A DNA stretch of 7,124 bases from Candidatus Methanomethylophilaceae archaeon (lineage in GTDB: Archaea; Thermoplasmatota; Thermoplasmata; Methanomassiliicoccales; Methanomethylophilaceae). Below are positions 1 to 5,033 of this stretch, in pieces. The translations under genes and the position numbers were made by a program. Every line of letters begins with the position of its first letter. Position 1 is the first letter of the stretch. The stretch is from assembly GCA_023230065.1 (NCBI GenBank), contig JALNYB010000064.1, forward strand, positions 1-7,124, read 5' to 3'. The notes under the pieces are model-generated. The model did no database searches. It saw only the letters and a program-made list of their open reading frames with translations, and was not told the origin of the DNA.

Positions 1-113
1 CATTGCACGAATGCAGCATACGATACCCAGCTGACTACTACGGTCCCTCCACCGCAGATGAGGTACATGATGGCCTCTCTGTGTTTTTGAAGGAAGTCGT
101 CAATCCATCCCAT
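1..113 (-). CDS. GtrA-like membrane protein, N-terminal part (cut by window edge)
   Basis: An open frame starts at the ATG at 113-111 and runs off the left edge after 37 codons. It begins MGWIDDFLQKHREAIMYLIC and continues into a Gly/Val-rich hydrophobic stretch (GGGTVVVSWVSYAAFV). This layout, a short amphipathic start, then R-E-x-I-x-Y-L-I-x-G-G, then the first membrane helix, is the usual N-terminus of the GtrA family. These small proteins have four membrane helices and are linked to translocation or use of polyprenyl-phosphate-linked sugars in cell-surface glycan synthesis. An archaeal TATA box lies 32-44 bases upstream, giving a predicted leader of only 10-15 bases. The Shine-Dalgarno is weak (GAG at about -10). 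The gene is separate from the preceding operon. A DPM1-like glycosyltransferase nearby (2838-3569) fits a GtrA/GtrB-like partnership. Only the first helix is visible, so the family call is good but not certain. Confidence 0.68.
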   Translation of the reverse strand, partial: MGWIDDFLQKHREAIMYLICGGGTVVVSWVSYAAFVQ

Positions 114-144
114 AATATCTACTCTTTATTCGGATATTGATTGA

Positions 145-157
145 TTATTTATAAACC
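145..157 (-). promoter_or_regulatory. TATA box of the GtrA-like gene
   Basis: On the minus strand the sequence reads GGTTTATAAATAA, a close match to the archaeal TATA consensus. Its centre, near 151, predicts transcription starting near 125, about a dozen bases before the ATG at 113. This agrees with short-leader archaeal transcripts. It is a sequence match only. Confidence 0.6.
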
Positions 158-173
158 AAGTGCCCGACTTAGG
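156..173. repeat. short inverted repeat abutting the GtrA-gene TATA box
   Basis: CCAAGT and ACTTAGG flank a GCCCG centre, giving six pairs with one bulged A. The repeat touches the upstream edge of the TATA box, where an operator would act. It also lies downstream of the stop at 216, so it could equally be part of a terminator for the preceding operon. An element this short can arise by chance. Confidence 0.3.
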
Positions 174-200
174 TGTAACCACAATATAAGGTTAAAATAG

Positions 201-213
201 ATTTCCCAAAAAA
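201..213 (-). terminator. oligo-T terminator candidate of the membrane-protein operon
   Basis: Three bases after the stop codon at 218-216, the minus strand carries T6 followed by GGG. Archaeal RNA polymerase often terminates on runs of T without a hairpin, so this is a plausible end for the 1519-216 transcript. No strong stem is present. Confidence 0.35.
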
Positions 214-215
214 TG

Positions 216-917
216 TTAGTCATCCGATTCGTTACCGCATTTTTTGTCCCATTTTTTTCCGATACGGTCCATGAATCTATCAAGGTTCATTTCTTCGACT
301 ATTTGCGTTATAGAATAGCGAGAAAGTATTATTCCTGCGAGTACATCTGTTAATATTGCACCAGTAAGATCGCTTATGACTAGGTCTCCTAATGTATCCA
401 TTACCGAATATGACATGAGAGCATTACCGAATGCATTGTCTATGATCCATTCCGTTATTTCCCAAATGTTACCAAAACCCCACGCTATAATGAATGTAAA
501 AAAAAGTATTGTTGCTGTGGATCCAAGATCGATACGTACTGTGTAATGTTGGATTATTAGAAGTGAGATGAACACTATCAATCCGACAATTATTGATGAA
601 TACGTGTGAGATATAAAATCCCAATTTGCAAATGAATGATAGAATCCCAAGAATAGAGATACAGCGTGTAAATATGGTACAGATGTAACAAGGAACATAA
701 ACCAATATGGAGAACGGAATTTTTTTGTCAGACGTAACACGGGAAGAATCATGACAAGAATTGCTGAAACGATCTGAGTAGAAGATATGTACGTTTCTGC
801 GAAAAATCCTTCAGAGAATCCCATAATTGCCAGTATTGCGAGGATAATAAATCCTAATGGGAATAAGATAAGACAAGCAATATCGGTTGTTCTTTCCTTT
901 TTGGAATATTCCTGCAT
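216..917 (-). CDS. multispanning membrane protein, YjdF/DUF2238-like
   Basis: This 233-residue protein has about six hydrophobic segments, at roughly residues 12-34, 45-62, 70-92, 106-123, 134-152 and 181-200, and a charged C-terminal tail ending ESDD. The recognisable pattern is H84, then W99-D100 with H104, then W152-E153 and E156-W157-x-x-D160, then D174-T-L-G-D178 and D183. Tryptophan-glutamate in one helix followed by an acidic DxxxD helix resembles YjdF/DUF2238 integral membrane proteins, whose function is not established. Conserved acidic and histidine residues within or next to the membrane suggest ion or metal binding, which is inference. The ATG at 917-915 overlaps the TAA of the upstream gene by one base (TAATG). 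A good Shine-Dalgarno precedes it, so translation is probably coupled. I recognise the pattern, not the biochemical role. Confidence 0.75.
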   Translation of the reverse strand: MQEYSKKERTTDIACLILFPLGFIILAILAIMGFSEGFFAETYISSTQIVSAILVMILPVLRLTKKFRSPYWFMFLVTSVPYLHAVSLFLGFYHSFANWDFISHTYSSIIVGLIVFISLLIIQHYTVRIDLGSTATILFFTFIIAWGFGNIWEITEWIIDNAFGNALMSYSVMDTLGDLVISDLTGAILTDVLAGIILSRYSITQIVEEMNLDRFMDRIGKKWDKKCGNESDD

Positions 918-1519
918 TATTTCTCCTCTGTTACGATATATTTTGAAGTTATAAGCTTGATTTTTTTCTTTCTGATGATAATATCAATGATAAAGATAGA
1001 GATGATGGCTGCTAGAAGCACAACTGCAAAGGATGCGTCCAAGTAATAATTAGCAAGTTTGCTTTCCTCATCGGTCAGGGTCTTGGTAAGAACGCGTGTG
1101 AATAGGAACAATCCGGCATATGCTGAAACGGTGGAAAGCGACATGAACAATGTGAATACTGCCAGCATAACGTGATCCAATCTTATGTTGAAATATCCTA
1201 TAATGAGCAATATTGAAACGAATGATACAAAGATGAATGAGGGTGTTACGAGATAAAAGTCAATCCAATCATCAGGAGTATAATGAATTGTTGTGATGAA
1301 TGAACTTAGGATATTTATTGTAAGTCCTATGCACAAAATTATACAGACCCATTCCTTGAGGTATTTGTTTTGTGTTGTTTCGAATATTGCTAGTGTTAAT
1401 AATAATGTTGAGAACGTAGCAGGGACAACAAGGTTCTCCTTCATTTTCACGAGTCCTATGATCAGTCCTACAAGGGATATGATTAAAGATATCGTGCATA
1501 TGGTCTGCTGTCTATTCAC
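917..1519 (-). CDS. hypothetical six-helix membrane protein
   Basis: This 200-residue protein is almost entirely membrane-embedded, with hydrophobic segments at about residues 7-25, 31-47, 57-77, 88-110, 117-140 and 160-183. A basic tail (RKKKIKL) follows the last helix, suggesting a cytoplasmic C-terminus. The start is GTG at 1519-1517. No longer reading is possible because an in-frame TAA lies a few codons upstream, and the ATG two bases earlier runs straight into TGA. No Shine-Dalgarno is evident, and the TATA box predicts a leader of about 25-30 bases. It is first in an operon with the YjdF-like protein, overlapping it by one base, so the two probably act together, perhaps as one membrane complex. 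I do not recognise a family. It might be a small transporter-like or accessory protein of surface-glycan assembly, but nothing in the sequence proves this. Confidence 0.72.
   Translation of the reverse strand: MNRQQTICTISLIISLVGLIIGLVKMKENLVVPATFSTLLLTLAIFETTQNKYLKEWVCIILCIGLTINILSSFITTIHYTPDDWIDFYLVTPSFIFVSFVSILLIIGYFNIRLDHVMLAVFTLFMSLSTVSAYAGLFLFTRVLTKTLTDEESKLANYYLDASFAVVLLAAIISIFIIDIIIRKKKIKLITSKYIVTEEK
923..928 (-). promoter_or_regulatory. Shine-Dalgarno of the YjdF-like gene
   Basis: GAGGAG on the minus strand lies five bases before the ATG at 917, inside the last codons of the upstream gene. It supports this start and efficient re-initiation at the TAATG junction. Confidence 0.7.
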
Positions 1520-1563
1520 ATTTTGTGAAAAGACTGGAGATTAATAAACTTAGCTCTGCCAGA

Positions 1564-1578
1564 TATATTTTATTTAAA
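1564..1578 (-). promoter_or_regulatory. TATA-like box of the membrane-protein operon
   Basis: The minus strand reads TTTAAATAAAATATA here, preceded by GATC. Its centre near 1571 predicts transcription starting near 1546, some 27 bases before the GTG at 1519. This is the best minus-strand promoter in the divergent region. Confidence 0.5.
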
Positions 1579-1580
1579 GA

Positions 1581-1594
1581 TCTGAAATATCAGA
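1581..1594. repeat. palindrome TCTGAAATATCAGA, possible operator
   Basis: Five-base arms (TCTGA/TCAGA) flank AATA. The palindrome sits immediately upstream of the minus-strand TATA box, where a dimeric regulator could act on the membrane-protein operon and perhaps on the divergent kinase gene. Short palindromes are common in AT-rich DNA, so this is only a candidate. Confidence 0.3.
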
Positions 1595-1634
1595 GTTTTC
1601 TTTATTTGGGTTTTGTTTAAAGTTAGTGTGCGCG

Positions 1635-1648
1635 GAAGGATATTTAAC
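1635..1648 (+). promoter_or_regulatory. TATA-like box of the GHMP kinase gene
   Basis: The stretch GGAAGGATATTTAAC has a purine-rich BRE-like part followed by TATTTAA. Its centre near 1644 predicts a start near 1669, which would place the whole 1681-1760 hairpin inside a leader of about 115 bases. An alternative box, GTTTAAA at 1615-1621, would lengthen the leader. ATTTAAA at 1694-1700 would remove most of the hairpin. Confidence 0.4.
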
Positions 1649-1680
1649 GTCTTTCGATATGTAGGATAGAGTAAGGGCGT

Positions 1681-1760
1681 AATCAGAAGAATGATTTAAA
1701 CAGTTGTGATGCTGAAATAGGTGTATCTCCAATTCAAATCATTCTAATATCATTCTGATT
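1681..1760 (+). promoter_or_regulatory. long structured hairpin in the kinase 5' leader (candidate regulatory RNA)
   Basis: The left arm AATCAGAAGAATGATTT (1681-1697) is the exact reverse complement of AAATCATTC (1736-1744) joined to TTCTGATT (1753-1760). This gives 17 Watson-Crick pairs interrupted only by an eight-base bulge, TAATATCA (1745-1752). Inside the enclosed segment two more helices can form when G-U pairs are allowed: AGTTG (1702-1706) with CAATT (1730-1734), and GATGC (1708-1712) with GTATC (1723-1727). They close a ten-base loop at 1713-1722. The structure ends 13 bases before the Shine-Dalgarno of the kinase gene. As RNA it could be a riboswitch-like or translation-controlling element, and as DNA an operator. 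It matches no riboswitch class I can name. The pairing is seen directly; the function is inferred. Confidence 0.5.
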
Positions 1761-1773
1761 GTAGATAAGGATG

Positions 1774-1779
1774 GGAGGT
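1774..1779 (+). promoter_or_regulatory. Shine-Dalgarno of the GHMP kinase gene
   Basis: GGAGGT, five bases before the ATG at 1785, is the strongest ribosome-binding site in the window and fixes the kinase start. It lies just beyond the leader hairpin, so refolding of that hairpin could affect its access. Confidence 0.8.
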
Positions 1780-1784
1780 AAAGA

Positions 1785-2798
1785 ATGACAGAGTATATCC
1801 GGTCCAGAGCACCGCTGAGGATAGGTATAGGAGGAGGCGGGACCGATGTAGATCCATATGCATCTAAGAAAGGTGGATGTGTTTTCAACACGACGATAAA
1901 CAAATACGCATATTGTACACTGACTCCACGTAATGACAAGATTATGAACGTGCACTCCCTTTATTACGGCAGATATCAAGTTCCACTGAACGGCGGTCCA
2001 CTCGAATTCGATGGAAATATGGATCTTATCAAAGCAGTTGTCAATCATTTTGAATTGAAACAGGGTTTTGATATGATGGTTCATTCTGATGTTCCGGCAG
2101 GTTCCGGCCTCGGAGGTTCTTCTACTCTGATGGTTTCGATTGTTTCCGCTGTTGCCAATTGGATGAATTTTGAAATGGATAAATATGAGATGGCAAAACT
2201 TGCGTATACTCTTGAAAGAGAGGATATTGGCCTTACAGGTGGAAAACAAGATCAGTATGCAGCGGTTTTCGGCGGTTTCAATTTTTTAGAAATTGATATG
2301 AACGGTGTGCGCGTAAAGCCAGTTCATATTGACGAGGACATTGTAAGTGAACTTCAGTGTCGTTCGCTTCTTTGTTATACAGGTGTATCCAGAGATTCGG
2401 CATCCATCATCAATACTCAAGTAGAATCATTCGAGAAAGGATTCAATGAGAAAGCGTTAGATGAATCGAAAAGACTTGCCAAAGAAATCGGAAAATCTAT
2501 CCAGGCAGGAGATATCGAGAAGGCTGGAAGACTTTTGGATGAATCATGGTCTTATAAAAAGCAGTTTTCAAGTAATGTTTCAAATAGGCACATTGATGAA
2601 TTTTATAATGTGGCCATCTCTAATGGAGCTATCGGTGGAAAGGTGTCTGGAGCCGGAGGCGGCGGTTTCATGTATTATATTTGTGAGTATGATAAGAAAG
2701 CACAGGTAGCACAGGAATTGCAGAAACACGGAGTGCTCATAACCGATTTCATGTTCGATCCAAAAGGTGTCACGTCTTGGAGAAATAATAACGATTGA
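1785..2798 (+). CDS. hddA: GHMP sugar kinase, D-glycero-D-manno-heptose 7-phosphate kinase (HddA) type
   Basis: This is a full-length 337-residue cytoplasmic kinase of the GHMP superfamily. All hallmark motifs are intact: the N-terminal substrate motif RAPLRIGIGGGGTDVDPY (residues 8-25), the phosphate-binding motif PAGSGLGGSS (104-113), the GGKQDQYAA block (152-160) with the likely catalytic Asp156, and the C-terminal loop KVSGAGGGG (286-294). The combination of RxPLRIGxGGGGTD at the extreme N-terminus with GGxQDQYAA is characteristic of the HddA group. HddA phosphorylates D-glycero-D-manno-heptose 7-phosphate at C1 on the way to a GDP-activated heptose. Related kinases act on other sugars such as fucose, so the exact substrate is uncertain. 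No isomerase, phosphatase or nucleotidyltransferase partner lies in the window. It is the only plus-strand gene, divergent from the membrane operon and convergent with the glycosyltransferase, with its own leader structure. Confidence 0.9.
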   Translation: MTEYIRSRAPLRIGIGGGGTDVDPYASKKGGCVFNTTINKYAYCTLTPRNDKIMNVHSLYYGRYQVPLNGGPLEFDGNMDLIKAVVNHFELKQGFDMMVHSDVPAGSGLGGSSTLMVSIVSAVANWMNFEMDKYEMAKLAYTLEREDIGLTGGKQDQYAAVFGGFNFLEIDMNGVRVKPVHIDEDIVSELQCRSLLCYTGVSRDSASIINTQVESFEKGFNEKALDESKRLAKEIGKSIQAGDIEKAGRLLDESWSYKKQFSSNVSNRHIDEFYNVAISNGAIGGKVSGAGGGGFMYYICEYDKKAQVAQELQKHGVLITDFMFDPKGVTSWRNNND

Positions 2799-2822
2799 TC
2801 TCTTTATCAGACGGTTCTGGTG

Positions 2823-2849
2823 GACAATTTGTCATGATTAGCATTTTTT
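2823..2849 (+). terminator. candidate terminator of the kinase transcript
   Basis: After the kinase stop at 2798 there is a small palindrome, GACAATTTGTC (2823-2833). Ten bases later comes T6 (2844-2849), lying within the last codons of the convergent glycosyltransferase gene. A T-run in this place is a plausible archaeal termination site. The stem is weak. Confidence 0.35.
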
Positions 2850-3569
2850 GAATGCAATCCAGAATTTGGCCATGAACTTTCCAAGCCTCCCCATCTGGTG
2901 GAATGAAGTGGTAACTACGTTGAGATTGAGGTGCGATTCTCCATGTTCTCTTTCTTCGAACATATAGTGTATCGAAGTAATCTTCAGATTCCTAGGTCCA
3001 TATTTTAGAAGATCCATAAGAACCTTCCATCCTTTCATTTCCAATTCATCGAAGTGTTCTTTGATCACAGGTTGAAATACATCACAACGTCCAGCGTATA
3101 ATCCGCTCATGACATCAGGAGAGCCCTGTTTTCCAAGTGACATAAGATAGATGTCGGCCATTATATTGAACGTCCACGATCCTGCTGTACGTGCAAAACC
3201 CATGATATGTCGGTTATCTCTGACTCCGATACAGAGATCATATCCTTTTTCCATTTCAGTGTACATTCTTCCGAGTGTTTCTATGGGGTGTTGGAAGTCA
3301 CAGTCGATAGTCATAAAATAGTCTGTTTTTGATTCTAAAATACCTTGGAAACAACTTGCGGCTAAGCCTCTTTCTTCAGGGTTTCTAACACAGAAATTTA
3401 TTTTAGGGTCACGAAGGGCTTCTACAAGTTCTTTCGATTTATCAGTAGAGTTGTCATCCATGAACGACACGTAAAAATCAGGGTACATTTCTCTGATGGA
3501 TTTTGCCATATTGGCCGCGTTCTTTTCTTCATTGAAGATCGGAATTATTATTGTGCATGTTCCTGACAT
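2838..3569 (-). CDS. GT2 family glycosyltransferase, polyprenyl-phosphate sugar synthase (DPM1-like)
   Basis: This is a 243-residue soluble GT-A enzyme of the dolichol-phosphate-mannose synthase type. It would transfer a hexose from a nucleotide sugar to a polyprenyl phosphate on the cytoplasmic face of the membrane. Visible motifs are IIIPIFNEE (7-15), DDNSTD (38-43), ERGLA (66-70), the metal-binding DCDFQHP (89-95, where most relatives have DADxQHP), GVRDNR (115-120), DVMSGLYAGR (152-161) and the lipid-phosphate loop REHGESHL (207-214, usually GESKL). No membrane domain follows the catalytic part, as in human DPM1 and unlike GtrB-like forms. I place the start at the ATG at 3569. The frame stays open to a TTG at 3632, but those extra codons contain a strong TATA box and do not look like protein. 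Its product would be a donor for the GT-C-like proteins encoded upstream. Donor sugar (GDP-mannose or UDP-glucose) is not decided. Confidence 0.88.
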   Translation of the reverse strand: MSGTCTIIIPIFNEEKNAANMAKSIREMYPDFYVSFMDDNSTDKSKELVEALRDPKINFCVRNPEERGLAASCFQGILESKTDYFMTIDCDFQHPIETLGRMYTEMEKGYDLCIGVRDNRHIMGFARTAGSWTFNIMADIYLMSLGKQGSPDVMSGLYAGRCDVFQPVIKEHFDELEMKGWKVLMDLLKYGPRNLKITSIHYMFEEREHGESHLNLNVVTTSFHQMGRLGKFMAKFWIAFKKC

Positions 3570-3607
3570 GTTACATCTCTGTGTTGTGATCGATAAGCTC
3601 GAAGGAC

Positions 3608-3622
3608 TATATATTTTATATG
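3608..3622 (-). promoter_or_regulatory. TATA box of the DPM1-like gene
   Basis: The minus strand reads ATATAAAATATATAG, one of the best archaeal TATA matches in the window. It predicts transcription starting near 3586, giving a leader of about 17 bases before the ATG at 3569. The gene can therefore be expressed independently of the operon that ends at 3642. Confidence 0.65.
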
Positions 3623-3641
3623 TGCAGGTCAAATTGTAAAA

Positions 3642-5024
3642 TTATGTATCTGTTATTTTCGACGATTTGTGGTAGCACTCGTATATCTTGTCTTTGAAAT
3701 ATGTCCACAGGATAAGAACTGTACCAGCGTATTGAAGTATAGCTCCTGAATAATATATCCATCCCATTTTAGAGAGTCCGAATATAGGTTCTTGGAACCA
3801 GTTGGAGAGGTCCATTACGGTTTGCGTAGACAATATATCTGTAAATGCACCAATAGACATAAGATCTGTGAAGTTACCTGAAAGCGAGAACAAAGTAGTG
3901 CCGATTGCAAGCACTATCCACGGCTTTATGAATTGTCTATCATACATGACGATATACATTGCTAGGAATGGGACTATAAGAACCATGTACTGTGGTGTCG
4001 AAGGATACAAGAATATTACTGTAATGTTAATCATGATCATCGAAAGTAGTGTCTTATCAGCATTTTCTTTTGGAGATTTGTACACGTGTATTGAAATAAT
4101 AATGGATACGATAATGATAGCAAGATATGCAATGATTGTACCTGTTCCGCCTATTGCCCCCAATTCTCCGCCTAATCCCGTTGATGCTCTGGAGGTTAGG
4201 AATGAGAAACAGACCATGATATCATTCTTCATTATCTGAGGGAAAAACATAACTATCGCAGTTATAATCACGCCCATTGCAGCATATACGATACATTTCA
4301 GTCCTTCTTTGATGTTGTCTTTGTGCTTAAGAAGGACATATGCGATCAGAACGAAGATCAATATCCCTGGAAAGAATTTGGTCAGCATGGCCATGCAGAA
4401 CATCATCCCTGCTAGGAAATATCTGTTTTTCATCAGAAATATAATACACAAAAGTGTCATCAGAGTGGAGAATGTATCGAACATGCCTTCTACTGCTGCT
4501 ATTGTGATGACGAATGGACATAGGAACCACAACGCATAAGCGATAGTACCTTTTTTCTTGTCGTGTGTTATATCCATTATGATCCAATAGATAAGATATC
4601 CTACAACGATGTCGCATATGAAAATTGCAAGTTTTAAGGTAATATTGAATGCGATTGTAGTTGCGTTTGCAGAAAGGAACCATTCTGTATAATTTTCAAT
4701 AGGTAGGTATTCTAATATTCTCTCTCCAATCATATCGACACCAAGAAGATTCTGAAATGATGAGATCACCCCGAGAATATATCCCCAACCTGGTGTGTAA
4801 TAGTACCCATCCAGTCCGTAAAGTCCGTTTCCAGACTCGTAATTCTGAATTATCGTACCCCAATGATATACGTCATAGTTGTAGTTCAAAAAGATACCTA
4901 TGACAAGTCTAATGATCAAACCAATAATGGTTATGATGACTATAGGGTTCTTTAGGAAGGATCTAACGTTGTGTGCAATTTTGCAGATTCTCAACACCTT
5001 AACGTCAGACTCTGTTCGATTCAT
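3642..5024 (-). CDS. GT-C-like polytopic membrane glycosyltransferase (GT87/DUF2029-like), paralog 1
   Basis: This 460-residue protein has about ten hydrophobic segments, the first at residues 28-46. The first external loop contains D51-V-Y-H-W55, then GNGLY (65-69) and YYYTPGWGY (74-82). An acidic residue right after helix 1, followed by a G-x-G-L-Y and Y-x-P-x-W pattern, is typical of GT-C enzymes that use polyprenyl-phosphate sugars outside the cell (GT87/DUF2029-like). Later motifs are ALWFLCP (164-170), F182-D183, LTKFFPG (214-220) and, near the C-terminus, STPQYM. The ATG at 5024 is chosen because GAGG precedes it by five bases and overlaps the stop of the upstream gene. A GTG at 5060 would add 12 residues and overlap that gene by 29 bases. 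It is last in a three-gene operon and paralogous to the gene at 6077-7124. The acceptor is unknown. Confidence 0.8.
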   Translation of the reverse strand: MNRTESDVKVLRICKIAHNVRSFLKNPIVIITIIGLIIRLVIGIFLNYNYDVYHWGTIIQNYESGNGLYGLDGYYYTPGWGYILGVISSFQNLLGVDMIGERILEYLPIENYTEWFLSANATTIAFNITLKLAIFICDIVVGYLIYWIIMDITHDKKKGTIAYALWFLCPFVITIAAVEGMFDTFSTLMTLLCIIFLMKNRYFLAGMMFCMAMLTKFFPGILIFVLIAYVLLKHKDNIKEGLKCIVYAAMGVIITAIVMFFPQIMKNDIMVCFSFLTSRASTGLGGELGAIGGTGTIIAYLAIIIVSIIISIHVYKSPKENADKTLLSMIMINITVIFLYPSTPQYMVLIVPFLAMYIVMYDRQFIKPWIVLAIGTTLFSLSGNFTDLMSIGAFTDILSTQTVMDLSNWFQEPIFGLSKMGWIYYSGAILQYAGTVLILWTYFKDKIYECYHKSSKITDT

Positions 5025-5029
5025 ATGTT

Positions 5030-5033
5030 CCTC
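5030..5033 (-). promoter_or_regulatory. Shine-Dalgarno that decides the start of GT-C paralog 1
   Basis: The minus strand reads TGAGGAACATATG. GAGG shares bases with the TGA stop of the upstream gene (5034-5032) and lies five bases before the ATG at 5024. This supports the 5024 start over the GTG at 5060 and suggests coupled translation. Confidence 0.65.

Noticed and set aside
1614..1702. TGTTTAAA (1614-1621) and TTTAAACA (1695-1702) as ends of a small mobile element
   Set aside because: The match is only eight AT-rich bases, with no target duplication or transposase. It is more easily explained as chance or as TATA-like sequence.
1520..1784. tRNA or other standard RNA gene in the divergent spacer
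   Set aside because: No cloverleaf, CCA end or T-loop sequence is present. The only strong pairing is the leader hairpin at 1681-1760.
1734..2249. 171-codon open frame on the minus strand
   Set aside because: It is antisense to the HddA-like kinase, whose motifs prove the plus strand is coding; the predicted protein is Cys/His/Ile-rich without recognisable features.
3802..4239. 145-codon open frame on the plus strand
   Set aside because: It lies entirely antisense to the GT-C-like gene, has no Shine-Dalgarno or TATA box, and its composition mirrors the hydrophobic codons of the opposite strand.
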